The translations under genes and the position numbers were made by a program. From assembly GCA_009761415.1 (NCBI GenBank), contig QUOL01000010.1, positions 248,001 to 312,000 on the forward strand: a DNA stretch of 64,000 nucleotides, read 5' to 3'. The notes under the pieces were generated by a model that saw only the letters and a program-made list of their open reading frames with translations, made no database searches and was not told the origin of the DNA. Each line of letters starts with the position of its first letter. Position 1 is the stretch's first letter. Source of the stretch: Sarcomyxa edulis. Taxonomy: Eukaryota > Basidiomycota > Agaricomycetes > Agaricales > Mycenaceae. Shown in pieces: positions 13,911 to 25,700 of this stretch.

Positions 13911-15214
13911 ATGATGATTTCCACTGCTCTCCTTACTCTCACTCTCACTTCTATTCTCTCTCAGGTCCATGCCCATGGCTTCGTTCATGACGTCGTGATC
14001 GGCAGCCAAGTCTACACCGGGTGGAACCCCTTCGTCGATCCGTACGTTGGCATGAATCGTCACCTCGGTATTCGCATCCTTATCTGTCATTTCAGTTATG
14101 CGTCGCCGATCCCGGAGCGTATAGTCCGGAAGATCCCAAGTGATGGCCCCAGTAACTTCATATTCTCCAGAAGTATCGAGTTGAGACTCATAACGCGGGC
14201 TTGATAGTCACAGATATCACCGATCCCGATCTAGCTTGTAATGTTGGCGGCAAGGATGGTACAGGCCTTCTTGCGACTGCTGCTGCGGGCGGACAGGTTG
14301 TTTTCGAGTGGGATTATGTGAGAACTAATTCGTAACATATGTGTGCCACTCATTAGACGCTTTTTTTAGTGGCCTGCAGGTATTTATCACCATGAACTGA
14401 CCGTTCATATTTTTGACAGCTTACATGTAGATCATCTCGGTCCTATTTCTACTTACATGACTTCGTGTAATGGCGATTGCACCCAATTCGACGTGACCGG
14501 CGCGGAGTGGTTCAAGGTAGACGCCTCTGGATACGACAACGGTGTATGGGCCTCCGCGCAATTGATATCCAGTCAGTCCAACGATTATTAATATGGCAAC
14601 CACCCAACTCAACGATCTTTCAGACAATGACTCTTGGACGTCTACTATCCCAGCTGATCTAGCCCCTGGTCAATACGTGAGTTTATGTACCGAAAACATC
14701 CAGGTTTTTCTTCTAACAATCATCTCTCTTAGCTCATGCGCCATGAAATGTTTGTATCTATACTATCCGACCCAGATGAGGAACTGACTCTATCCTTCAG
14801 CGTAGCACTGCATTCCATCGGCCAACCGCAGTTCTATCCAAGTTGCTCGTAAGTAATCAGAACAAAGATCATAAACTGCCATACTAACATCCGAATAGCC
14901 AAGTCAATGTCAGCGGTACAGGCAACGGTCTTCCCTCTTCCCAAGATACCGTCTTGATTCCAGGACTTTACAACGGTGTGCAATGGCCTGACATCTACAC
15001 CGACTTTGGCAACTTCACTATCCCTGGGCCTGAGCCCGTCACCTTCGGTGGAACACCAGCATCATCTCCTTCCACAATTCAGAATGTGGCGCCCCCCTCC
15101 ACTCAATCAGTTTCCGCCTCCGCTGCTAGTGCCAGCGCCACTAGCCAGGAGTCTTGTCTTCTGACCTCATCCCAACGACTCGCGCGTCGCCATGTCAGGA
15201 ATCGATCTCACTAA
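13911..15214 (+). CDS. AA9 lytic polysaccharide monooxygenase
   Basis: Secreted copper enzyme that oxidatively cleaves cellulose or related glucans. Seen: a signal peptide MMISTALLTLTLTSILSQVHA followed by HGFVHDVVI, so cleavage leaves His1 of the copper histidine brace. Later exons give YTGWNPFVDP, SPIPERIVRKIP, DPDLACNVGG, AAAGGQVVFEWD, then DHLGPISTYM, WFKVDASGYD, NDSWTSTIP, QYLMRHEIVALHS with the second brace His, QFYPSC with the axial Tyr and the conserved Gln, and LIPGLYNG. About eight introns are present. The mature domain is about 220 residues and is followed by a 60-residue Ser/Ala/Thr-rich tail without CBM1 or an obvious GPI signal. All copper-site residues are intact. Divergent neighbour of the intersectin-like gene. 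Confidence 0.92.
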
Positions 15215-15509
15215 GGTCGGATAGCAAGTGAGTCGCACCAGCCACTACGTGTCTGTCGACAAGCTGACTTGTTCACGCAAAGCTAGCATGACGGAATTGT
15301 ACTTATTACTTTCTCTCTTTCCATTATGTATTGAGAAACGCTGGCGCGTTCATTCTTTTATGATAATAAATTGCCAAGAGTTGCTTACTGCTTGCATCTT
15401 CTGAGTCGGGATTGTGTTTGACATCCGCCTATCGAACAAACTCGTGGACGTGCTCAATATTCATCTAAAGGTACTCTATAAAGCGTTAAGTGTGCTCGGA
15501 TTCAGCAAG

Positions 15510-16202
15510 TCAAGTCGAATGATCGCGTCGCTTGCGTTCCATGAGGAGAAAAGATACTGCAACAACGATCAATGGCACATACAAGAAAATCAAGGTGCGG
15601 ACCAAACTTACATATCAATGTGTCTAAAGTGTCCATGACCGAGGTGTCGATCTCAATATACGGAGGTCGACGCATTTTCAAGACAAATAGATGTCTCTTG
15701 TGTCGACAGTGGACTGCTACAGGCTTGGCCTCTGGATTACCCTCTTGAATGAGCTGTATCAAGGAATGAGCACTCGATTTACAATATTGAACGGGGAGGG
15801 CTTTACCTCCAAACGCCGGCCTTTCGTCCTCCAAACATATTGTCTACCATCTTTGCCTTTGAACCCCCAGCTCCTGATACGTTTCAAAGTCAACATCACA
15901 CTCATTAGCAAGACAAGGACAACGCCTTACTGATTCCCTTGGGACGTGTCTGCTTTCAGAAAGTCGCTTGCGGGCTGAATATCATCTCCATAAGCGTTGA
16001 TACGCACGCCAACAGGCTTGTCGTTTTCGTTTTGAAGCTCCCCGATAACGTCGAATTCACGAGTGTTTGGGTTGAGTCGGCTGATGGTGGTGAGATGACG
16101 GTCCCACTTTGGGGTCACAACTTCATAGTAGATGACATCCGAGTCGTTGGAGATCACGACGTTATGGAGGCTGGTAGTAGTCAGCACGAGACGCTGTAGC
16201 AT
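15510..16202 (-). CDS. DUF6593 protein
   Basis: Function unknown; small intracellular protein. Seen: starts MLQRLVLTTTSLHNVVISND, then VIYYEVVTPKWDRHLTTISRL, EFDVIGEL, an exon with the block RSWGFKGKDGRQYVWR, then PEAKPVAVHCRHKRHLF, PPYIEID, MDTLDTLI and a basic C-terminus ERKRRDHST ending at 15510. Three introns and about 170 residues. The pattern of an N-terminal beta-rich half plus the F-x-G-x-D-G-x-x-Y-x-W block fits DUF6593, a family expanded in Agaricomycetes. It is convergent with the AA9 gene, about 295 bases apart. Confidence 0.75.
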
Positions 16203-16686
16203 GGTGTGGCAGGAGGTTGGTTATCGCGATATCGCATAATGGGGTGGAAGAACGTTTTTATAGAGGAATTAGTGAGTTCTCCATCAAGAAGCAACCATAC
16301 GGGCGAAACCATGTTGATAAGATACCTCGGTGCCGGTCTTTCGCACATTGGAAGTCGGTACGCACGGTATTGGCAAATAAGCAATGATCCATTGACATCT
16401 GCTGTGATCGGCAGCACGACGATATGGAAAGCCGGTGCAAAAAATCTCAGGCAGGGAAATACTTTGGCTTCATATATATTATTCGGAGATAACATGGGCT
16501 AGAAAACGGGGTCAGTATCATTTGAACGACTCATGCAAGAGGACTGAGTACTCACCAGTCAATTCTAGACCGAATCTGCAAGGGAAAAAACACTCAGAAC
16601 GGAGACATATGCAGGATCAATACACACGGCGGGCAATGTCTATAGTCTATCCAATAATCATACAATCTGTTCCCGGTGCGCGCATT
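16203..16686. other. intergenic region without recognised gene
   Basis: Lies upstream of the DUF6593 gene and downstream of the PRPP synthetase gene, both minus strand. Only short overlapping frames without family resemblance are present. Confidence 0.4.
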
Positions 16687-18050
16687 TCAGATAACAGCTA
16701 CATTTCCACCTTCTGCCCACTCGCCGAATAGTAGGCTTATACTTTCTCCATTGTGTGTCCTACGGATACTCTCAGCAATTGTGGGGCTGACGTCGATGGT
16801 GACTAGTTTTGAACAAGCATTTTGATGTTGTTTCTGGGGTATAGTATTTGTGACCTGGGAACATGCTTCAGTACGCCGATAGACGCGCAATAACCTAATG
16901 AAACGGTACGCACCACAAGCTGCACGATAGGTAACTCGTCGATGAGACTCATTTTCGCTTCCGATAGTAGCCCTGAGAGATCGAAGGGTCTAGTCAATGA
17001 AGATATGGCATGAGAAGAGCAAGGCGATGTACCATGTGAGATCAGAGCATGCACGGATTTAGCACCCTTCTCATACAATGTCTGGGCAGCGAGGGTAAGA
17101 GTGTTCCCAGTATCGATCATGTCGTCAACAAGGATTGCCACCTACACAAAAATACATCAGCATGGGAAACGACGTAGAAGGTCATGTCATATGAAGCAGT
17201 CTTGCCTTGTCCTTCACGTCTCCGACCAGGATTTCCATCTTTTCAGGAGCGTTGACAGCCTTTCCATCTCGTTTCCTATGGATCAAAGCGAACTCGACAC
17301 CGAGTTTATCCGCGATGGCCGTTACTCTGTAGGGCGTAGTATTAAACCGAGCAGTATCATCGAGTGAAACATCGCTCAAAATTGACTCACCGCTTGGCTC
17401 CACCAGCGTCAGGACTAACGATAATGCTATTTTGCCACCCGACGATTTGACGCTTGATGTATGAGAGCATCAAGGGTTCTGACCACAGATTATCGACTGG
17501 TATGTCGAAAAAACCCTGGATTTGACTGGCGTGGAGGTCCATCGTGATGACATGATCACATCCTGCTACAACAAGCATGTTTGCGACCAGTTTTGCGGTG
17601 ATGGGCATACGCGATTTGTCCTTCTTATCCATGCGAGCATATGGGAAACATGGAATAACAGCTGTAATCCGACGAGCGGATGCTGTCTTGCACGCAGAAA
17701 TCAAGATGAGGAGTTCCATCAGGTTATCGTTGACATCGCTGCAACCTGATTGGATGATGAAGACGTCCTCGTCTCGCACGGATTCGGAAATTTTGACGTT
17801 GATCTCGCCGTTGGAGAAGTTCTTCACCGTGCAAGGAACGAGGGGGACATTGAGCCTAGGATATGTGAATCATAGGTCCGTGGACCGCTCAGTTGGCGTA
17901 TGCAAAGCTGCCGCTCACCGCTCGGCCACAGCTTGGGCGAGCTCGGGGTGACTATTCCCTGTCAGATGCACGAATGTGAGTTGAATGTTTCTGAGATAAA
18001 TTGATGGGGAACAAACCGGCGAGAATTCGAATGGAGTTTCCGTGGTACAT
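16687..18050 (-). CDS. PRS: ribose-phosphate pyrophosphokinase (PRPP synthetase)
   Basis: Makes PRPP from ribose 5-phosphate and ATP for purine, pyrimidine, His and Trp synthesis. Seen: [11 protein letters not shown], joined to [14 protein letters not shown]; then [43 protein letters not shown], including the ATP-binding flexible-loop [51 protein letters not shown]; the PRPP loop [19 protein letters not shown]-like region; [22 protein letters not shown] at the C-terminus. Seven or so introns. The length, about 320 residues, is that of the compact catalytic isoform (yeast Prs2/3/4 type), without the long insertions of Prs1/Prs5. Yeast has five paralogues, so I give only the family symbol. Confidence 0.93.
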
Positions 18051-18283
18051 GATGAAGTGTCAATAAGACAGAAATGAGTTGGGCTATCGCATGAAACGGA
18101 AAGTGGGGAAAGGCGTTTGTACAGAAGGGCCAGTTAGAAAATCTTCATGAGTAACCACATGTCAACTAATCGTACAGCCACCGATCATCGACTCTCCACC
18201 AATAAACCAGTAAAATTTTCGAATTCCTGTACATCTAAGCAAATATCCAGACTGGAATATGTACAGCAGATAACAGGCTGTCG

Positions 18284-20083
18284 TCACGACAAAGGCGGAA
18301 TCGAGATCGTGATGCTATCAACCACATACTCCGAGTCAGCATAGCCCAATATTTGCGAAAGATACGAGCTGTAATGGAACGATAAGAAATGACGCATCGC
18401 AGATGAGAACGTAGGTATTCGCACCTGTTCATTCCCTTCACTCTCAAGATCTGCGCTGAATTATAGTTCGCTAGACCCCGGCCGACCTCCACGACATCTG
18501 CCTCGCTCAGTCTCGTATCCCCTTCCTGAGCATCTTCCGGTAACGGTGGCAAACTCTTCCCATGCGGCTCAGTAGATCGTGGCCGTGATAGAGGTTCCAG
18601 TGAGATTACAGATGATGAAAGTGAAGCTGTCGCCACCAAGTGTGGTGTACTAGGCTGTGTCTCCAATGGCGTATCATAATGCGGTTTTGAGGTAGCATCA
18701 GACCCTTCTGCCTGTTCACTTCGGAGGATGACGATACGAACAGCTTGTCCGGATGCGAAATCGCCAATGATACCTAGGACACCAGCAGCAAGTAGTCGTC
18801 CACCAGATTCCCGACGTGATAGGACATTGTGTGCTCCCGCGTCTATTATGACGCTACCAGAAGGGAACAGTGTATGTCGCGTCCAAGACTTGAGATCTCG
18901 CATCGGTACAGATGATGGCGTGAACACTGTATGTGGTGGTCGTAAAATTGGAGTGGAAGGTATCTCTGGATCGGGGCTGCCTTTTCTTGATAATGGTTCT
19001 TGAGGGGTGACAGGATTCGATCTTAGAGAAGTGTTGTATTCGATGATGCCAAGTATGTTATCAACCCTTTTGCTAGATGTGATAATGGTCGTAACACCAG
19101 CGCCTGTAGCTATTTCCGCAGCGATGAGTTTTGTTTCCATCCCGCCTGTGCCCAAACTTGAGCCTAATGTCGTTGTGCTCACTGTCAATGTGCCAGTCAA
19201 TGATGTTATATCGCAAATGGGGAACTGGTTGTCTTACCTTCTTTACGAATAGCTGAAACTGAGTTTACAACTTCGATCTGTTTCGCTAGGGGATCTTTCC
19301 GAGGATTCGAGGTATATAGGCCGTCCACATCAGTAAGTAAAAAAAGATAGTCCGCATGAATCATAGAAGACGTTATGGCAGAAAGCGTGTCGTTATCTCC
19401 AAATTTTATTTCCTACAATCCCCAAGCTAATCAGTAGCTATACGTCCTCAAAAATAATAATGAACGTACGCTGACGGAGACCGTGTCATTCTCATTTACG
19501 ATAGGAACGACTCCCATGGTCAAGAGTTCTTTGAAGGTGTTGACCGCATTGAGGTATCGTGTGCGCTGCCACGATGGAATGTCAGCGGTTGTCGTTTCGT
19601 ATTACCACTGATGCTCCAAACACACATCCGATATGTCTCCACGCGTCAAGAGAATTTGAGCAATAGGTTGCTCCAATTGTCCAAACAGATTGTCCCATAG
19701 TGCGATGAGTCGTCCTTGGCCGATCGCCGCAAGTGCCTACCCCCGATATGAGAGTCAGTATGAGGGGGAGCTACAATTCATTGAGGCACTTACTTGTTTC
19801 CCTGATAGACTCTTCGGTCTACTTGCCATGTCCATCCGCTTTAAGCCCACGCCAATGGCACCAGAGCTGACAAGAACCACCTTGTGCCCCTGCCGCCGTA
19901 GGTCCACGACGGTTTCGACCACCGCAGACAGTGTCGATAGGAGGGGTTGATGCGTCGTTTCGTGAACGATGGATGATGTTCCTATGAGATTCTTGATTAG
20001 TGCGATAGCTGCGAGATGTGTACCAGTATAAACCTACCTAGTTTGATGACTATGGTGCACGGAGGTCCCGATCGACGGGCCAT
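18284..20083 (-). CDS. PRO1: glutamate 5-kinase (gamma-glutamyl kinase) with PUA domain
   Basis: First step of proline synthesis: phosphorylates glutamate. Seen: [104 protein letters not shown], then the conserved [20 protein letters not shown]. These are the amino-acid kinase motifs in order. A C-terminal PUA domain follows ([14 protein letters not shown] ... [21 protein letters not shown] ... [16 protein letters not shown] ... [13 protein letters not shown]). Between PUA strands lies a Ser/Pro-rich insert of about 90 residues (18700-18500), and another low-complexity stretch precedes the PUA domain. About seven introns and 500 residues. The insertions make it longer than the usual fungal enzyme; the catalytic part looks intact. 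Confidence 0.92.
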
Positions 20084-20390
20084 AGTGAAGGTCGACAGAG
20101 CTGATTTGACGGTGATGTATTCGATATATCGTTACGAGAGTTAGAGAAGAACTTCAGGAATTGACAGTCGAGCTTATCCCTGCACACCCAACGACAAGAC
20201 GACGAGAAAAGACTCGGAAGTAGGAACGACGAGTTGCGGCGATCGCGATCGACTCGCTAGTGACTTCAACGATTGTCGACAAATCATTTGAAGTCTGAAA
20301 TATTCGAGGAAACCAAGAGATATAGGGATAACTACACTGACATATGTATGTGTATATCTAAATGCTAGCTATATAGCCAGAGGGACTGAG
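20084..20390. other. intergenic region upstream of PRO1
   Basis: About 307 bases between the PRO1 start and the stop of the DOPA dioxygenase-like gene, both minus strand. No further gene or clear motif is seen. Confidence 0.4.
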
Positions 20391-21203
20391 TCAGTCCCGA
20401 GGAGGTGCTCTCGCTGCCTCTTTCTCCCCAGCAAGAAGCTTCTCAATAGCATCACCGAGCCGGCGGCGCTCATCCAAAGTGAAAGGCGGGACAGTCGTAG
20501 AGTATCCTAACTCTAAACGAAGGATCGCAGCGTTATTACGGTCAAGACTCATTCATAATGCGGAGATACTTGCTCAGGCTAGGGTATTGGAGCGGAAGGT
20601 CCTCGGTTTTCAAGGGTAAAGTCGAGAGATTGAGAGGGAAAGACGGGCCTATCCAAGCATTGCGGATCTCGTGGTCCCTGATACATTGTGGTACCATTAA
20701 CGTTTGATTGTGAACAAGATCAAAAGTGCTGACTTTCTCTAAAGGTATGTCAGAGTGACAGTCAGAGGCGTCATAAGACGTTTTGAACTGTTCTGAAGAC
20801 ATACCGCTTCCCTAGTAAGAGGATGGACGAGAATACTGATTTCGATGGTCTTTCAACAACGACTGGTCAATGAGATATAACCTTGACACGACATCACCTG
20901 AGCGAGCCGCGATTCATGCAAAGATACGAGAACACGGAAGCGAACGACTCTGAGGGAACCCATATCTCATACGAGCCTGCATGATGTGATAAACCAACTA
21001 GTGGCACTGATGACCTGCTGCCTCAGTCACATACCCACAGGATGAGGGCCCATCGGTTCCGTGTTCACTCTGAAGAGGGGGACAGCCACGAACGCGCCGT
21101 CGCGTCTCAGACGAAGAACAGCATCCCGAAGATTCAACGCCTCATTATGCGCATTTGCATCACGCTGATGGAAATATATATCTGAGATTGAGAGATTAGA
21201 CAT
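20391..21203 (-). CDS. DOPA 4,5-dioxygenase-like protein
   Basis: Family of small extradiol dioxygenases that open the catechol ring of DOPA (Amanita pigment pathway, plant betalains); most members have unknown substrates. Seen: SDIYFHQRDANAHNEALNLRD, PHPVGSYEIWVP, SILVHPLTREA, DHEIRNAWIGPSFPLNLS, and the C-terminus LDERRRLGDAIEKLLAGE. The HPLT and DH pair with flanking residues and the N-terminal DIYFHQ are the conserved His-containing blocks of the family. About 155 residues, four or five introns. The junction between TREA and DHEIRN (about 20690-20805) does not resolve with canonical GT-AG in the right phase, so one splice site or one base there may be unusual. Confidence 0.75.
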
Positions 21204-22766
21204 GATTCGACGGACGATGAGGAAACGCACGAAAATGCCATTCTCTGTAGTAAAGAACGAAGTTCTTCAACAGACATGGATTTGAGAGTTTGACTCTGCG
21301 CAGGCTCACTTGATCTCAGAATCCAAAACTTTCTCCAGGTCGGTAGATGGGAACATCTTGAATACTGGACGAATTCTGCCACCAGTGATAGACTTGATAG
21401 TAAGAACTTGGTAAGAAGTACTAAGAGCCAACATCATGAAAACGGCCGAAAGCTGCTATGAGATGGCGGAGTTTATAAGTGGGCGGAAAGGCTTGCGGAG
21501 TATTGTAAAGGCTTATAATTGCTTATAATCGATGCATAATACTTGTGGGCTACTTACAATCTACTGTAAGAGCTACACCGGATTATAAGCTGATCAGAAA
21601 TATTGTAGCTCTTTATAATCTATTTGTAAGCCCTCAAGAACTCTTGCATACGATGCATGTGCACGGCTGCGCACTCGAGTCAACGAGAATTTTGCTAAGT
21701 CCCACTCCGGCATCGCCCGGGGGTACGTCGGGGTTTGAAACAACCCTCAAAGTCGTGCGCTGGCGCCGACTCTTGCGACCTTTTTACTTCTCATCGTCTC
21801 GCTCGACCTCTCCACTCTACAACCACTTCTCAGCTTAGCATGTGTATCGTCGCTTTGTATGCTATCCAAGTCATGTTGGCCTTGCAGATGTGGATAGTCC
21901 AGCGTGTTGCTGAGTAACGATGTCTTTACGAGTTCCTGAGAACTCGGTCACCTTTTTCTTTACTTCCCCATGCTCATCTTGTATCGCTCCTGGATGTGTC
22001 GGGATCACTCTCCATGTTTCTCGTTTCTCTCTGTCCATGTCTGCATATTTCCTGTACCTGCTTTCCAATCCTCTTCGACACCTTCCCTATAGACGTCGCT
22101 TCCTCCCGAGTTTCTCGATTTACCTTCCGTAGCGAGGACCTCATGTGCAGACACTATCTAGAATTCACTCGTTTCCCAATCACATCCCATTGTTTTCATC
22201 CTATTTTCCAATCTGAATAATAGTATCTGAATAAGCCCCCAGAGTAGCCTGCCTGAACCCCCAAAATTGGTGTCGATAAGGGCTTATAAGCTCTGTAATG
22301 AACCATCAGAACCTTGGAGGAATTACAGAATCTCGCAAGTCTGATAGAGTTGGCAGATATCTATAAACCCTCGTTGTCATACATATAAGGTGCTTATAAT
22401 CCCTACTACAAGCCTTGTACATATTGCGGACTTTACAGGGTTTATAATCGATTGTAAGGGCTTATCAGAGTTCGGCCTTTTTCATGATGAAGATCAAGCG
22501 GCGCCTGGGAAGGCTGAATCGGTGGCTGTGCCCACCGAAACATCTTCCCAAATTGGTGCTCTGCCTTTCTCTTCCTGAACCTTACCATCATCTCAATTGA
22601 ATTTCTGGATTCGACTCGGGGTCATTGGATATTCGCGAAATCGCACGATACTACGCGTCTTTTCTCACTTGGATCTATCTCCACGCGATTTTTACTTTGA
22701 CCGACTAAGTTTAGCGCCCTTTGTTACAGAGGCGACACCACATAGTTTCGCGATTTGGTACCTACT
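21204..22766. repeat. gene-poor stretch with two clusters of CTTATAA/TTATAAT words
   Basis: Two blocks, about 21470-21640 and 22270-22475, are crowded with CTTATAA, TTATAAG and TTACAAT/TTGTAAG words and share the word TTATAATCGAT. The roughly 630 bases between them are GC-richer and hold only short unconvincing frames. The pattern suggests a decayed repeat or transposon, but no end-to-end inverted or direct repeat can be drawn. Confidence 0.45.
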
Positions 22767-25700
22767 ATGGCCACCAAGAGACGAGTACTTATTGCTTTTG
22801 GCGATGAACTCGCTAGTGGTGACGAAAAGCGGCGAAAACTGGTCGTGAGTATTCGTCAAGTCTGCAAAGCCTTCATTCACATTTATGGCGTTCTTGGACA
22901 GGTCTCTATGGACGCTAATGCAACTAACAACGATCTTGCTGAGGAGATTGCAGTCACCTTGAAACGAGATTCTGAGAGTCTGACTTTAACTATCGCGGAA
23001 GGTTTCGAGCTCAGGCCGCAAGAGTACGTGTTTCTCAGTTTGCGAGGTTTTCAGGTGGGACCTGAAGCGTATAATTTTCAGTGGAATAAACGTGATTCAT
23101 GATGGTGAAATCGTTACGGTCACTGCACGGCAGTCTACCACAGTTGCGCCTCTTGAAGACCACATCCACCGAATAGAGCCTTCCCCTATTGCTGAGCCCG
23201 GAGAACCAGGACGGATGCTGATCACACTTGTCACTGCAAGTCTCGCTAGAGGGTATGCTAGCATAAATACTATAGGTGAAGCGACCCAGGCAGGGTTCTT
23301 AGCTTTCGATGGCGAATACATCAGCGGGAACACGACCCTTGTATGCGTTAATCATTGCAGGCTTATGTATAAGCTGACTTTCAACCTATTAGCGCTCACT
23401 ACAAGAAGAGGCAGCACGGACATTGGACTGGACGTCAACAGACGACGCGATGGACATCGATGAGCCCGAATGTCATCACGAGAAGGATAGTGCTTGCAGT
23501 TGTGCCATTGCTCAAGAAATCGAACAGAAGGGTCTATCAACCTCGCACCATTGTCGATTCACTATTGACGGCACGCACTGTTCACACGCCGAATGTCCTT
23601 ATTCGCATGTGGAATTGAATGGTTGGTTACCTCTCAAATCTTTCTCACTTCTTCGTTAACGATTTTGCTAGGAGGGACAACAGGTCTCTCAGCACCTCAT
23701 TGCTCGGTCTGCACTGAAGCTTTAGGTCAAGAGCATCACATCTGCGCTCATTAGTCAAGACTGACGAACTCTTATCAAGGTTTTCCATGTCCTGCGTGTA
23801 TAAACCAAGCGCAGACTGACAATATCGAACCAAACGATATTGTTTATTGTCCGTTGGTTCAGGTAGACGGACTTACCTTCATCTTATTCAGTGGCATTGA
23901 CAATTTTTTTATCTAGAATGCCGGCTGTGGCCACCTGCATCATGCACACTGTATCGGTGGCCGACATCGAGATCGTGATACTCGCGATACTGGGTGTCCG
24001 TCTGGATGTCCTAGCGCCAAATTCCCTAAGGAGGCTGCAGTATTTGACGCGACAGAGCCACACATCGTCATTGTGTGGGATGGCGACAATATCGACAAGA
24101 TTATTATTCCGATCCCTCCCGAGGGGTTTCCTCAGAAAACTTCCTTCACTCTGCCTACTGATGCAATACTGTCCCTCGTGCGGGAGTTCCTCTCGTCAAA
24201 GTCCTTTGCACTGCCTGGCTTGTCCTTGAGAATTCACTCAAGAGATCCGAGAACAGAGTACGATCTCCTCAAATACCAGCTAGTCCATATTTGCAAGCTC
24301 ACATACTCATTCTGCTAGAACCGTGCGACTCACGCAGTCGACTTTAGTGTCGGTCTGTCCTTCTTCAACTCATACTAACACAGGATACTATCGATTCGAA
24401 CTCTTCGGCCAAAAACCCTTTTCTTCGGTTCCTCTGATATCGATACCGAGAAAGAAGAAATTTCATATTGATTTTCATACATCCCAGTCACCGATCAGAG
24501 CATGCGGCTGTACGAGGCTTGGTATCCTCTTCCCGACCACTGCTGGACATCCGAATCATATAACGCTGTATATTGTCCGAAGGCTGAACGAACCTCCTGA
24601 GGAGAGCTTGAAACGTGCGACTGTATCAAAGGAACTCACCTATCTGGCGGATGCAGCTTGGCAACCAGCCGTCCTCCAGACTCGTCGAGGGATGGCTGCG
24701 ATGTTGTCCTCCCTATATATGTTTTCTCACTCCGTTGCACAGAACAAGTCTTTAGTCGAACACGAAGTCCTCGCCGTCATGTATATGATGACACGCTTCC
24801 CACCGGCGGTTCGAGCCTGTGAGCCTAGTAGTATCGTTTTGACATTTCGTACCGAAAGCTGATGCATCAACTTGTACTCAGTAGGTATCTTGATTCGCAA
24901 TCAGACGCCTGGACTAGAGGAACGAGCAGCCCTGTCCGAAGCCCTTTACTGCGCTGTCACAGACCTCGTCTCGTCTAAGTCACGAGGCACTCCAGCTGCG
25001 ATTGTAGAAACTCCTGATAGACGCCTCGAAGCTGTGGGTTTTCTTCGTCCTTCTACCTCTACTTACGCCATCTTATTGTGATCAATGGTCAGGTACGAAT
25101 CTTCCTCGCACATGTTCTGGCTGAAGCTCTCAGAACTCCACGTGGCCCGACGGATGTAGCAGTCCTGCCTGTACTGGAAGAAGTATCTCTTGTATGTGCG
25201 ATCTCACACAAGAGACTTGTGAATCCTGTAGTCTTAGACTCGCTCGTCGTTGAAACAAGCGTCGCTAAGCTTCGTCTACCAGGAGGATATCTGTATCATC
25301 CCACCGTCGCCTCGCATTCTTCGCTGGTACCGACGCAGATACAAGACGACCGTCTATCTGGACTTTTATCACACTGTGGAGCATTGACTTCAAAATCTGT
25401 CCTTGTTCTTGACGTCAACAAGATTTCAGTGCCTCTAGCTTGCACTTCGCCTGAAACTGCAGGTCGCAATTTCCCGATGGCGATTCAACGCGCAAATGAG
25501 ACAGATCTTGTTATTCGTGGTCCACTGGAGCTCAAATCAGCTGGCATCTCATCTCCCCAGATTGTCCTAGATGACGAGGTATGTCCAGTAGTGATCAAAG
25601 TTCCCTAATATCATATCGATATCTAAACCCCCAGGGCCTGTTGGCTGTATTTACTGGAAGAGGGTGTGGTACCACGCGTGATGTCAACTTCTTCAGGCCT

